Shown here: positions 45,148-54,446 of the stretch, in pieces
Numbering within the stretch: position 1 is the stretch's first letter
How the letters are laid out: every line of letters starts with the position of its first letter
Assembly (NCBI GenBank): GCA_030446715.1
Contig: JAUJMU010000001.1
Coordinates: 969,297-1,033,296, forward strand
Direction of reading: 5' to 3'
Length of the DNA: 64,000 bases
Source of the DNA: Cytophagales bacterium
GTDB taxonomy: Bacteria; Bacteroidota; Bacteroidia; Cytophagales; 172606-1
Made by a program: the position numbers and the translations under genes
The notes under the pieces: model-generated
What the model was told of the DNA's origin: nothing
The model's database searches: none
The model's input: only the letters and a program-made list of their open reading frames with translations

Positions 45148-45971
45148 GTCCAGGCGCGGCCGGCAGGCCAGCAGACCCTGGTGTAGGGATGCTGCGGGTT
45201 GGAAAAAACGTCAAACACCGTTCCCTGCTCCACTACTTTTCCCCGGTACATGACCATCACCCGGTCAGCGAGTCCGGCAATTACGCCGAGGTCGTGGGTG
45301 ATGAAAATAATACTCGTGCCGTGCTCGTCGCGGAGGTTGCGGAGCAGGTCCAGAATGGTGGCCTGCACGGTAACATCGAGAGCTGTGGTAGGTTCATCGG
45401 CAATGAGCACAGCCGGCCGGCAGGAGAGGGCCATGGCAATCATGACCCGTTGTTTCTGGCCACCCGACAATTCGTGGGGATAGCTGTTGAAGATGTGTTC
45501 GGGCCGCGGCAACTGTACTTTCCGGAACCATCCGATGGTTTTCTCCCGGGCGACGCGGCGGCTTACGTTCTGGTGCAGCATAATGGCTTCCATTACCTGA
45601 TTGCCGCAGGTATAGACCGGGTTCAGCGAACTCATCGGCTCCTGAAAGACCATGGCAATCTCACTGCCCCGGATCAGGCGCATTTCCTTTTCAGACAGCT
45701 TTGCCAGGTCTACTGGTCCGAACCGGGGGGAATGAAAAATCATTTTGCCTCCTTCAATCCGGCCGGGAGGGCTCCCGATCAGCCGCATGATGGAAGCCGC
45801 AGTGACCGACTTGCCCGAACCTGATTCACCCACAATGCCAATTGTTTCCCCTTTCCTCAGGTTGAAACTTACATCATCCACGGCTTTTACCAGTCCCGGT
45901 CCGGTCCCGAACCAGGTGCTCAGGTTCCTCACCTGAAGGGTAAACTCACTTTCCCGTTGCTCTTTCCACAT
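45144..45971 (-). CDS. Oligopeptide/dipeptide ABC transporter ATPase, first half, frameshifted end
   Basis: The 275-residue frame is an OppD/DppD-type ATPase with [19 protein letters not shown] (Walker A), [17 protein letters not shown] and [14 protein letters not shown]. It runs normally to NPQHPYTR, then ends in the unrelated [10 protein letters not shown]. Reading one base over gives [16 protein letters not shown], which is the expected family end and leads into the next frame. The lesion is one base in the short G run of AGGGTC (plus strand 45176-45178). It is either a real break or a sequencing slip. Confidence 0.85.
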   Translation of the reverse strand: MWKEQRESEFTLQVRNLSTWFGTGPGLVKAVDDVSFNLRKGETIGIVGESGSGKSVTAASIMRLIGSPPGRIEGGKMIFHSPRFGPVDLAKLSEKEMRLIRGSEIAMVFQEPMSSLNPVYTCGNQVMEAIMLHQNVSRRVAREKTIGWFRKVQLPRPEHIFNSYPHELSGGQKQRVMIAMALSCRPAVLIADEPTTALDVTVQATILDLLRNLRDEHGTSIIFITHDLGVIAGLADRVMVMYRGKVVEQGTVFDVFSNPQHPYTRVCWPAGRAWT

Positions 45972-46363
45972 GCTGATCCGTATTTTACAGGAATAATCAT
46001 GTATGCCTGTAACCTGATCAAGTTAACCGGGCCGGGTATGTAAAACCTAATCAGAAGGCAGGCAAAGGCCGTCGAATAAGCCATAAAAGGCACTTTTATC
46101 AGGATTAGGGAGAATTTATACGCACAGGCGCTGCCGGTGGCCTGGCAGCCGTGACGATGCGGGTAAGCCTTGCCAGCGGCTCAGAATATCCGCAATTATC
46201 TCTTTTTTTATACCTGATTTTCTGAGAGCAGCGGGGCAGAGCGTTTTTTCTTATCTCACTTTTTTATTAAATTACTCTAATGTCTGACCTGCTCCGTTCG
46301 TTCTGTAATCAGCAACCCTTCAACCGGCCCCGATAAAGTTTTACCATTTTACCTTTTCTGCTT
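45972..46363. other. Intergenic region, nothing firm
   Basis: About 390 bases between the divergent ABC ATPase and HEXXH protein genes. It contains a small hairpin (GCTGCC...GGCAGC near 46130) and A+T-rich stretches near 46200 and 46260 that could hold promoters. I see no exact TAnnTTTG box and no coding stretch. Confidence 0.4.
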
Positions 46364-47359
46364 ATGAAAAGTCTGCTTTGCCTGTTGCTGACGGGTCTGT
46401 TTCCGCTTTTCTCCTTTGCCCCCACTCCCGGCCCCGGCATACTGACTCCCAAGGAGAAAAGACAGTATGCGCTGGCGCTTTTGCAGGAGTACAACCCGGA
46501 AGGGCAGTACATCATCAGAATGGTGGACACACTGGCTTTCAACAATGCCTTTGACCGCTACGCAGAAGGACATACCGAGCACGCCGTACGCGACGCGCTG
46601 GGTACCATGGTACACGAGTCACACCACGGCTACAGCGCCCTGATGGCATGGCGGCTCCGGCCGAAGGAGATGGATAAATTTGCCTGTCCGTACCTTGGTG
46701 ATGGCGAACACGTGTTAATGCCTTTTACCAATGTTTTTCCTACCGAAGAGATGGGAAAGACCATCCCCGCAAGGCTGCGGACCCAGCGGTTTAAAACGTA
46801 CGTGTATAACCCCGGCGGGAAAATCCAGCTCTCTTCCAATCTGCTCGGTATCTATGGCTTGCTGGACGAATGGATTGCCTACTACCACGGTACGGTTACC
46901 GACGTGAATATGTACCGGTGGTACCAGGATCATACGGAAGGCACCACCAATGACTGGTACCGCTATTTTTCTACGGTTGGCAGCGTGATCAATGCCCACG
47001 TCGAATTCAAATTTTTCTGCCTGTCGTATCTGTTGTACGCGCAGAAAAACAAACCGGCCGTTTACCGGGAAATCATGGCAAATGAAGCGTTTGTCCGGAC
47101 ATTTCTTTACGTGAACCGCCAGTACAGTAATCTGATCAGGAGCTACGGCGGCATCAAGAAGAATATTCTGAGCAACCTGCGCAGCAAAGGCATGACTGTG
47201 TCGGAAGATGATGAGTGGATTTATCTGAGCCGGCAGGCAGTCGGAAACTTTGCGAGTGAGTACAAGGTGCTGGAAAGTGAACTGAAAAAACCCGCTTATC
47301 AGACCTTACTCGGGGAGATTCAGGCCTCAGCCAAACCGGCTGGTTCGGCCGGTAAATAG
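46364..47359 (+). CDS. Secreted protein with an HEXXH motif, possible metallopeptidase
   Basis: The 331-residue protein has a signal peptide (SLLCLLLTGLFPLFSFA). I do not recognise the family. Residues 84-88 read HESHH inside DALGTMVHESHHGYSAL, a helix of the HEXXH zinc type. A candidate third ligand is the Glu of LLDEWIAYYHG about 85 residues further on, in the spacing range of gluzincins. The rest is helical with many Tyr and Trp. A role as a secreted or periplasmic zinc hydrolase is inferred from this motif only. Confidence 0.65.
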   Translation: MKSLLCLLLTGLFPLFSFAPTPGPGILTPKEKRQYALALLQEYNPEGQYIIRMVDTLAFNNAFDRYAEGHTEHAVRDALGTMVHESHHGYSALMAWRLRPKEMDKFACPYLGDGEHVLMPFTNVFPTEEMGKTIPARLRTQRFKTYVYNPGGKIQLSSNLLGIYGLLDEWIAYYHGTVTDVNMYRWYQDHTEGTTNDWYRYFSTVGSVINAHVEFKFFCLSYLLYAQKNKPAVYREIMANEAFVRTFLYVNRQYSNLIRSYGGIKKNILSNLRSKGMTVSEDDEWIYLSRQAVGNFASEYKVLESELKKPAYQTLLGEIQASAKPAGSAGK

Positions 47360-47460
47360 GGCTGGAGACCTGCCGGACACCAGCGTTGTAATTCGTGCGC
47401 AACTTTAGCTTTTTGCCTCCATTAGGGTTATCTTTGTCGCATTGTTTTCGTTTATTAGTG

Positions 47461-48279
47461 ATGATGAGCAACCAGGCGGCACGATTAAAGGCATTACGTC
47501 AGAAAGCAGGTTTAAACCAGCAACAGGTAGCTGACAAAATCGGAAAGTCGCGGCCCCGCATTGCTATATACGAAACCCAGCCTCAGGTCCGGATTCCGTC
47601 CGATGTACTCGGGAAACTGGCCAAACTGTACCGCACCACTTCTGATTACATTGAAAACGGAACGGTTCCGGCTCCGCCGCCCACGCAAAGCTCTACCCAT
47701 CCGCAGATTTCCGCACCAGTGCCGGTGGTCAACCCGGTAGATTATACCAGCGGCCGGTACGTAAGGCCCGTTACGGTGGCCGTAGACCGCTTTGGCCGCG
47801 AAAGGGCCGTGCTGGTGCCCGTAAAGGCGCAGGCCGGATACCTGTCCGGATACGGTGATCCAGAATTTATCCAGGGACTCAATACCTACTCCATTCCCGG
47901 TTGTGATGATGGCACTTACCGCATTTTTGAAGTAGCCGGCGACAGCATGCTGGATACACTGATGCCCGGTGATCTGGTAGTAGCCCGGTACGTGGAAGAC
48001 TGGCGCAGTATGCGGAGTGAGGAGATTTACGTAATCGTGTCTTCGGAAGGCGTAGTGGTAAAGCGGGTGCGCAACATGCTGGACAAAGCCCGTGGCATCA
48101 TGATTATTTCCGATAACCCGGTGTTTGATCCGGACTTTGTGCCCGTGGCTGACCTGCTCGAAATCTGGGAAGTAAAAGCCTACATTTCGCGCAACCTGAC
48201 CCGCAAGACCGGCGACGTACTGCAGGAACTGAATGCCATCAAATCTACAATCGAAAAATTGCGCAGCAACGGACATTGA
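47461..48279 (+). CDS. XRE-family regulator with S24 (LexA/CI-like) peptidase domain
   Basis: From ATG 47461 (or 47464) the product has about 271 residues. An N-terminal helix-turn-helix (RLKALRQKAGLNQQQVADKI) is followed by a Pro-rich linker and a C-terminal S24 fold with the Ser in FEVAGDSMLDTLMPGD and a candidate Lys in GVVVKRVRN. Such proteins repress genes until a stress signal; whether this one self-cleaves is uncertain. The frame is open 22 codons further upstream from a GTG. Confidence 0.85.
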   Translation: MMSNQAARLKALRQKAGLNQQQVADKIGKSRPRIAIYETQPQVRIPSDVLGKLAKLYRTTSDYIENGTVPAPPPTQSSTHPQISAPVPVVNPVDYTSGRYVRPVTVAVDRFGRERAVLVPVKAQAGYLSGYGDPEFIQGLNTYSIPGCDDGTYRIFEVAGDSMLDTLMPGDLVVARYVEDWRSMRSEEIYVIVSSEGVVVKRVRNMLDKARGIMIISDNPVFDPDFVPVADLLEIWEVKAYISRNLTRKTGDVLQELNAIKSTIEKLRSNGH

Positions 48280-48380
48280 GCAGGAACACTTTCGCCTTCA
48301 GACGCGGAATGATCGCTGATCAAGAGGTGCCGTCTGCATAACAGGCAAGGCCGGGGCGTCTGATCCCGGTAGTCATACTT

Positions 48381-49748
48381 TTGTCAATCCGTATATTCTC
48401 CTTGAAAAAACTGTTTTCGCGCTGGACCACCTGGCTGGTCATCTTTCTGCTTCTCTTCGGCGTCACATCCTGCCTCGTCAGCCGCGTAGACCGGACCCCT
48501 TATCAACAGACCGGATACTACCGTCAGTTCAAGGAAGAACTGGCCCGGCTGCCTTCCGGCACGGCCTCCGGCGGGCAGCCCGATACCCTGCAGGCGGGCT
48601 GGGCTAAAGTAAACATTACCCCCGGGAAGGCCATGCCTCTGGCTGGCTATGGCCTCCGAAAAGGACGTAAGTACGCCTCCGTACACGACTCGCTGTGGGC
48701 AAGGGCCTTTGTATTCAGCAATGGCGTACAGAAAACGGCCCTCGTGACGGTAGACCTCCTGATTGTGCCGCCGGCACTCACCGAAGCCATCACCCGCAAA
48801 CTGCCGCAGATCGGCTTTACTATCGACCAGGTATACCTCACTGCCACACATTCGCACCACAGCGCCGGCGGCTGGGCGCACCGGCTTTCCGGCTGGGCCA
48901 TTGCGGGTTCTTACCAGCAGTCATGGGTAGATGACCTTGCCGGCCGGATGGTAGAAGCCATCCGGCGGGCAGACGGGCACAAGCGGAAAGCCAGCATGGG
49001 CGTAGCCGCCTTTCCCGCAGGAGAGTTGGTGTACAACCGGCTGGCCCGCGACCGGCCGACTGATTCGCTGGTGCGGGTACTCAAAATCCGGCAGGTGCAG
49101 GGGCCTACCGCCGTCATTGTCACATTTTCGGCGCATGCCACCACGCTGCATTCAGGCGAAAGTATCCTTTCCCGCGACTATCCGGGCATGCTGGTAGACA
49201 CGCTGGAGGACAGTTCACAGATTGATTTTGCGGCTTTTTGTGCCGGTGCCGTCGGCAGCCACGCTCCCGAGGCACCCGGGGAACATCTGGAGAAGGCGGG
49301 CAACATGGCTTATTTCGTGGCGCAGAAAATCCGCATTGACTTTGACCGGATTCCCCTGGCCTTTGGCAACGAACTGGAAATGGTTACCTTGCCTCTGCCC
49401 CTGCGACGGCCCCAGTTGCGCATTGCTGAAAATCTACGTCTGCGGCCGTGGGTGTTTTACGCTTTTTTTGGCCGCTATCCGGTGAATCTGAAAGCCATGC
49501 GGGTGGGCAATACCGTGTGGGTAGGCACGCCGGCCGACTTCTCTGGCGAACTGGTGCCGCCTCTTCAGCAGGCCGCAGCGCCGGCTGATTTGTTTGTGAC
49601 CAGCTTCAACGGCGGCTACATGGGCTACATTACCAAGGATGCCTGCTACGACCGTCACCACTACGAAACCCGCGACATGAACTGGTACGGCCCGCAGAAC
49701 GGCGCGTACCTTTCAGAGGCCATCACGGAGCTGCTGAAAAGGCTTTAA
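48381..49748 (+). CDS. Neutral/alkaline ceramidase N-terminal-domain lipoprotein
   Basis: The 455-residue protein has a lipoprotein signal ending GVTSC. The neutral ceramidase N-terminal domain follows: GWAKVNITPGKAMPLAGYG, ALVTVDLLIVPPALTEAI and ATHSHHSAGGWAHRL, which includes the zinc-site His. The C-terminal beta domain of full-length ceramidases is absent. It may hydrolyse ceramide-like lipids, in line with sphingolipids in Bacteroidota. The start is TTG 48381 or TTG 48402. Confidence 0.8.
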   Translation: MSIRIFSLKKLFSRWTTWLVIFLLLFGVTSCLVSRVDRTPYQQTGYYRQFKEELARLPSGTASGGQPDTLQAGWAKVNITPGKAMPLAGYGLRKGRKYASVHDSLWARAFVFSNGVQKTALVTVDLLIVPPALTEAITRKLPQIGFTIDQVYLTATHSHHSAGGWAHRLSGWAIAGSYQQSWVDDLAGRMVEAIRRADGHKRKASMGVAAFPAGELVYNRLARDRPTDSLVRVLKIRQVQGPTAVIVTFSAHATTLHSGESILSRDYPGMLVDTLEDSSQIDFAAFCAGAVGSHAPEAPGEHLEKAGNMAYFVAQKIRIDFDRIPLAFGNELEMVTLPLPLRRPQLRIAENLRLRPWVFYAFFGRYPVNLKAMRVGNTVWVGTPADFSGELVPPLQQAAAPADLFVTSFNGGYMGYITKDACYDRHHYETRDMNWYGPQNGAYLSEAITELLKRL

Positions 49749-49763
49749 ATATCGGAATAGTTG

Positions 49764-49795
49764 TTTGGGGAATTACATTTTTAAATTTATTTTTG
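49764..49795 (+). promoter_or_regulatory. Promoter of the tRNA-Gln gene
   Basis: TTTG (49764-49767) and TATTTTTG (49788-49795) match the Bacteroidota -33 and -7 boxes with a 20-base spacer. The tRNA begins 52 bases after the -7 box. Confidence 0.55.
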
Positions 49796-49846
49796 CCGCC
49801 AGTTAAAGCTGACCTGCTATAAAACGCGGTGCGACCTTAACGAGAT

Positions 49847-49919
49847 TGTCCGATGGTGTAACTGGCAACACGTCTCACTTTGGCTGAGAAGAGTCTAGGT
49901 TCGAGCCCTAGTCGGACAA
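49847..49919 (+). tRNA. tRNA-Gln (anticodon TTG)
   Basis: The acceptor stem TGTCCGA/TCGGACA is perfect over seven pairs. The D arm is GTGTAACTGGCAACAC, the anticodon stem TCTCA/TGAGA has the loop CTTTGGC (anticodon TTG), and the T arm is CTAGG-TTCGAGC-CCTAG. The discriminator is A and CCA is not encoded. Its 3' end is the likely integration site of the element that follows. Confidence 0.95.
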
Positions 49920-49944
49920 CGAAGTAGTACTAACATTCAGGTAT

Positions 49945-49988
49945 AAAGCCCTCAGAATCACTGAAAAAGTGTTTTCTGAGGGCTTTTT
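49945..49988 (+). terminator. Rho-independent terminator after tRNA-Gln
   Basis: AAAGCCCTCAGA (49945-49956) and TCTGAGGGCTTT (49975-49986) form a perfect 12-base stem with an inner TCACT/AGTG extension and a T-run. Confidence 0.9.
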
Positions 49989-50104
49989 CGTTTCTATCCC
50001 CCTCCTGATTCACCCGGATTTACTAACGGAATCACTGCCCCAATCACCGCCCCAATTTTTTCACAAACCGCCCCAAAATCAAAACCACCATAAATCCTGT
50101 AACC

Positions 50105-51385
50105 ATGAAAACGCAATTCAAACAAATTACCGAGAAAACTGACCGTTCTGGTAAAGCGCCTGTTTTTCTGTACGCTTACTATAAATCCTACCGGTTCAAA
50201 TACTTTACGGGTGAAAAGTGTGAGCCTAAGCACTGGGATGCTGACAAAGGTAAATTTCGCCGGTCATTGCCGGGCTATCAGGAAGCCCAGACATTTCTGG
50301 AAACACTCGCCGAAAAAACGGTGAAGACGTACCGGGAGTACATGCAGAAGGGAATAGTACCTACGCCGGCAATGCTGAAATCGGAACTGCTGCCCGAATC
50401 ACCGCAGACCACTGCCCCAGGAAGAACTTCTTGGAACTGCTTGAGGAGTTTGTGGTGCTGCTTAAGCAGCGGGGTTACAAGCCCAATACGCTCAAAAAAT
50501 ACAACAGTACCCTGAATCACTTCCGGGAGTACCATAAGGAGCGGGAGCCGGTGGACATAGAGGCCTACACGCTGCAGGTCCACAATACCTTCCTGATGTT
50601 CTTGTCGGAGGGTTACGACTTCCATCCCAATACCATCGCCAGCATGGTCAAGAACCTCAAGGTCTTTTTCAAATTCTGCCGGGAAGAAAAAGGGATCACC
50701 CTTCATCCTGACTACCTGAAACTGAGGGCTGCGTACATCGAGCCGGAGAAGATATTTCTGACGGCCCAAGAGTTGCAGAATATCGCAGGGCTGGAATTGT
50801 ACTATAAACTATCCAAAGTGCGGGATGCTTTCCTGTTTGCCTGTTATACCGGCCTCCGCTACTCTGACCTGTTCAATCTTTCGGCAAACAACATAGTGGA
50901 TAAAGGCTCTTACAAGGTGATCAACATTATGCCTCAGAAGACAATGAGCACGCAGAAAAAGCTGAATAAGCGAATCGAAATTGTCTTACTGCCGCAGGCG
51001 CTTGAAATCATAGAACGTTACCAGGGCCGGAGCATCAAATCTTTGCCGGTCATTACCAACCAGCGGATGAATGAATACCTTAAATGGATTGCCCGCTCCG
51101 GCGGGCCTGGAGTATCCGGTTCAGACGGTGGCTTACGAACAGGGAGTCCCAAAATCTGTTTTTGTTCCTAAATGGACCTGCGTCAGTACCCATACTGCCC
51201 GGCACACATTCGCTACCCAAAGCCTGATGCGGGGAATGGATCTGAAGGTGTTACAGGAGATTCTGGGCCACAGTGATATCAGAACAACGATGACCTATGC
51301 CAAAATAGTGGATGAATACAAGCACAAAGTGATGCTTGAGGTGTGGAGCCCGCCCGAAGGCGGGCTGATAGAACACATAAGGTAA
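50105..51385 (+). pseudogene. Tyrosine recombinase (integrase) with two frameshifts
   Basis: Read across two shifts, the product is a normal Bacteroidota phage/ICE integrase of about 425 residues. It has an arm-binding domain (KAPVFLYAYYKSYRFKYFTG), a SAM-like core-binding domain (LKQRGYKPNTLKKYNSTLNH) and the catalytic domain with Arg in CYTGLRYSDL, HTARHTF, LGHSDI and the Tyr in TMTYAKI. Shift one is near 50422 (one C missing from a CCCC run); shift two is near 51099 (one extra C). All catalytic residues survive. It lies just after tRNA-Gln. Confidence 0.85.
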
Positions 51386-51389
51386 TGCT

Positions 51390-51429
51390 ACGTAGCCAAA
51401 GCAGCTAATTCAACATGCTTTGGCTACGT
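51390..51429. repeat. 14-bp perfect inverted repeat between the two integrase copies
   Basis: ACGTAGCCAAAGCA (51390-51403) and its exact reverse complement (51416-51429) flank 12 bases. Another hairpin, AGCCCGCC-CGAA-GGCGGGCT (51347-51366), lies within the last codons of the first integrase. There is no T-run. It could be a transcription end or a recombination site. Confidence 0.6.
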
Positions 51430-51445
51430 TTCAACCGCAATTCCG

Positions 51446-52125
51446 CTTTTGGCATGGTAAAGCGGCTGAAAGTATTTTTCAAATTCTGCCGGGAGGTGGA
51501 AAAGCTCTCTGCATCCGGAGACAAGCGAACTCCGGGCCGTAAACCTAAAGGTGGAAAAGCTGGCTGCGGCCGAGCTGCCGGATCACCAGGCCAAAGTGCG
51601 GGACTGCTACCTGTTTGCCTGTTACACGGGGCTGCGTTACTCGGATATGAATAAGCTTACCCCAAACACATCTCGGAAATGATCGGGGTAAAGGTGATGA
51701 ACTTTGTGATGGTCAAGAGCGGCAAGAAGCCCAAGAAGGTTGCCGTTGCCTTGAACGACCTGGCGTTGGGTGTCCTCGAGAAATACCAAGGCCAATACAA
51801 GCGGGTACTGCCCATGATCAGCAACCAGAAGATGAACAAGGCCTTAAATCAAATTGGCCGCAGGGCAGGAATTACGGTGCCCGTGGAGCAGACTGTTTTC
51901 CGCCACGGGCGGCCCTCCTACCAAATGGCACGGAAGTACGAACTAATTACCGTCCATACAGCTCGTCACACCTTTGCTATCCAGAGTTTGATGAAAGGCA
52001 TGCCCTTACCGGTGCTTCAAAAAATTCTCGGCCATAAGCGGGTGCAGGAAACACAAATTTACGCCAAAATGGTGGAGGATTACCAGCATGAGGTAATGCT
52101 GGAGGTGTGGAACAAGCCGAGTTGA
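51446..52125 (+). pseudogene. Second tyrosine recombinase, 5'-truncated and frameshifted
   Basis: Homology to the first integrase begins at MVKRLKVFFKFCRE (51455) and runs to MLEVWNKPS at the end. The arm-binding domain is missing. Frame changes near 51508 and 51665 break the gene. The catalytic blocks are still readable: [29 protein letters not shown] and QIYAKM. It is a diverged tandem paralogue, not an exact duplication. Confidence 0.8.
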
Positions 52126-52153
52126 ACTGGGCAGAGCAAATAGAAATAATAGT

Positions 52154-52161
52154 TAATTTTG
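52154..52161 (+). promoter_or_regulatory. -7 box of the GTPase-associated operon
   Basis: TAATTTTG matches TAnnTTTG exactly and lies 28 bases before the ATG of the first cargo gene. The expected -33 TTTG is not clear. No other promoter of this form is obvious inside the operon. Confidence 0.45.
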
Positions 52162-52189
52162 ACAGATGTTAATCAAGTAAACCTCCCCT

Positions 52190-53476
52190 ATGGAACGCAA
52201 CGAAGTATTCTTCGATTACCTGCGCGCAAAACTTTTTGAAGTAGAAGACAATGATAACCGAGTGGAACAACTTACCAACTCAGTTAATGATTTAGCTGAA
52301 ATGCTGGTTGATAAGCTGCATGAGGTGCGTTGCTACACGTTAGCAGCACTCGATGCGGACATTCCGGTTAATAATCCTCTCATTGTAGCCACCAACGAGA
52401 TAGTTAAAAAGCATTGGAAAGGTTTGGAAGGAAAATACCCGGAGCCACCACGTGGTATATTACGCGGGGTAATGCTGAGTGCTCTTTATCAACTTGGAAC
52501 AACGGATGACGAGCTTTGTCGCATCATTTACTACACGGCTAGCGGGCATAGCCAGTTCGTGAGATTTGGAAACGAGGAGCCAGTTGTTGATCGTATTCTT
52601 AGCGAATTTGGGAAAAATGTAGAGGACGAAGCGGTAAAAGAGTGGTCGTTGACTTCTACACCTGCAACGTCAAAAATTGACACTTTTAAGCTTAAAGGTT
52701 TGAAATTGGGCGCTGTAGAAGTTGATTCTGATACTCTTAAAGACTCACTTAATAAAGCTGCAGGTATTGAGCCAAAAACAAATCACGGCCCCCAACATGG
52801 ACCTCAATATTGGGGACCCCATTTTGCTTCTACCGCAAGTGCTGGTATTACAAAAGCCATCGAAACGGCGGTTAAAAGCTTTGGTGAATCCATCTCAATG
52901 AAAGCTGTGGAGGACGAAATAAACAAATTCTTTTCCTCTGTTCGCACTTCACTCAATACGACTTTAAAAGATTCCTTCCAATCACTGTTAGCAGTAGAGC
53001 AGCGAAGCAAACTACTGTGGTGGAAAGAAACCTTATTTTCTACGACGCTACGAAAAGGGTACCGTGAAATCGATGTGGCTGTGCTACCAGTGGTTATGGC
53101 TATTGATTTAGCCAAGCTGCTGCCAAATGCAACACCCGTAAGTGTAGATTACCTGCTAACCGACACCTACCTTGCTATAGTTGGCACTAAACCACAGAAG
53201 CATACCTTGATAGAACTGTTAGAGCCTTTTGGGGAAGAGCAATGGCAGAAGATACTTGCCCCTCATCTTTCCATGATGACGGATTGCGGAGAGCGAACTA
53301 CCCTGACGGCTTTCCTAGCCCAGGTAGTCCACAACCAACGGCAGCCAAAAAAACTTGCTATCTATACGGGCCTGCGGGCTGAGAGCCAAGCTTCCCCGGA
53401 CCAACTGGCAGTAATTGTCCTACACGATCTGCTTACTGAACGCCTCATAAAAGAAGCCAATGCCCCTCAAGTGTAA
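52190..53476 (+). CDS. GTPase-associated system all-helical protein (GASH)
   Basis: The 428-residue protein is predicted all-helical. The C-terminal half has the features I associate with the GASH domain: LLWWKETLFSTTLRKGYREI, VAVLPVVMAIDLAKLLPNAT and SVDYLLTDTYL. A His/Gly/Pro-rich patch sits in the middle (NHGPQHGPQYWGPH). GASH proteins are the first genes of GTPase-centred conflict operons; their biochemistry is not known. The next gene starts 17 bases before its stop, so the two are coupled. Confidence 0.8.
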   Translation: MERNEVFFDYLRAKLFEVEDNDNRVEQLTNSVNDLAEMLVDKLHEVRCYTLAALDADIPVNNPLIVATNEIVKKHWKGLEGKYPEPPRGILRGVMLSALYQLGTTDDELCRIIYYTASGHSQFVRFGNEEPVVDRILSEFGKNVEDEAVKEWSLTSTPATSKIDTFKLKGLKLGAVEVDSDTLKDSLNKAAGIEPKTNHGPQHGPQYWGPHFASTASAGITKAIETAVKSFGESISMKAVEDEINKFFSSVRTSLNTTLKDSFQSLLAVEQRSKLLWWKETLFSTTLRKGYREIDVAVLPVVMAIDLAKLLPNATPVSVDYLLTDTYLAIVGTKPQKHTLIELLEPFGEEQWQKILAPHLSMMTDCGERTTLTAFLAQVVHNQRQPKKLAIYTGLRAESQASPDQLAVIVLHDLLTERLIKEANAPQV

Positions 53477-54446
53477 TACCTCTCATTGCCATCCTGAAGA
53501 TAATGAATGCCAAGCAGGCCATCATTCATTAAGCGTGTGTCCTCACCTGATCCGCAGTGAAGGTGCCACGGAAGCAGGTGGGCCTAACACAGTAGGGGCG
53601 GAACTAGACGGGAGGCGGGTAAGCTGGACCGGCAGCGCAATGGGCTTGACTGACTTGGAACCGCTGTCTGCTCGGTCAAGGATACTGCTTGTTGGATTGG
53701 TGGGTATGGAGAATGCCGGTAAAACTACTTTCTTGGCATTGCTGTTTTCGTTTCTGCGCAGGGGCCAGACTATACCAGGCTACCGGTTTGCGGGTTCCAA
53801 TACCCTACCGGGATGGGAGCTTATTGCGGGCTTTTTGACTTTCCGGGATGGCTCAAACCAAGTGAGCTTTCCCCCTCACACCAGCCGGAACGCCGGGCGG
53901 GTGCCGGGCTTGCTGCACTTAGCATTGAAAGATGTGTCCGGCCATTTAATCGATGTAGTTTTCACTGATGCGCCAGGCGAATGGTTTAATGAGTGGCGTA
54001 ACAATCAGAAGGCCGATGCGGCGGTCGGAGCCGAGTGGATACACCAGCACGGGGATGGCTTTCTGCTTTTTGCCGACTGTGAAGAACTGGCCGGACCTAA
54101 CCGTGGCACTGCACGGATGGAGATCCAAATGCTGGCCGACCGGTTGGGAACAAATCTGGGGAAGAGACCATTAGGACTGGTTTGGGCCAAATCCGATGTT
54201 GAGAACGTGCGTCCAGCTTTACGGGAGAAGATTCAAGGCTACATTCAGGCGATTGGCCCGCAGCGTTACAGGGAGTTCGCCATTAGTGTAAAACAAGACG
54301 AACAACAGCATTGGCATAAGCAGGTGCTTGAGACCGTATCATGGCTAATTGACACAATACGGCATGAGCCTGGCGAACCACTTCCACTAATCCCTTCAGC
54401 TAATACGGATGATTTATTTTTGCTGCGTCGCAGCGTTTCATCATGA
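53460..54446 (+). CDS. TRAFAC-class GTPase (DO-GTPase2) with an N-terminal Cys/His cluster
   Basis: The 328-residue protein has a GTPase core from about residue 72: G1 GMENAGKTT (82-90), G3 TDAPGEW and a G4-like WAKSD. Residues 5-29 hold four Cys and five His (KCNTSHCHPEDNECQAGHH, then CPH), which looks like a small zinc-binding module. By family and position it is the double-GTPase-2 component, working with the neighbouring DO-GTPase1. Its end overlaps the next start as ATGA. Confidence 0.8.
   Translation: MPLKCNTSHCHPEDNECQAGHHSLSVCPHLIRSEGATEAGGPNTVGAELDGRRVSWTGSAMGLTDLEPLSARSRILLVGLVGMENAGKTTFLALLFSFLRRGQTIPGYRFAGSNTLPGWELIAGFLTFRDGSNQVSFPPHTSRNAGRVPGLLHLALKDVSGHLIDVVFTDAPGEWFNEWRNNQKADAAVGAEWIHQHGDGFLLFADCEELAGPNRGTARMEIQMLADRLGTNLGKRPLGLVWAKSDVENVRPALREKIQGYIQAIGPQRYREFAISVKQDEQQHWHKQVLETVSWLIDTIRHEPGEPLPLIPSANTDDLFLLRRSVSS

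Noticed and set aside
48280-48380. Inverted G+C-rich words (CAGACGC / GCGTCTG) as a terminator of the S24-type regulator
   Set aside because: The arms are far apart and no T-run follows, so I do not call it.
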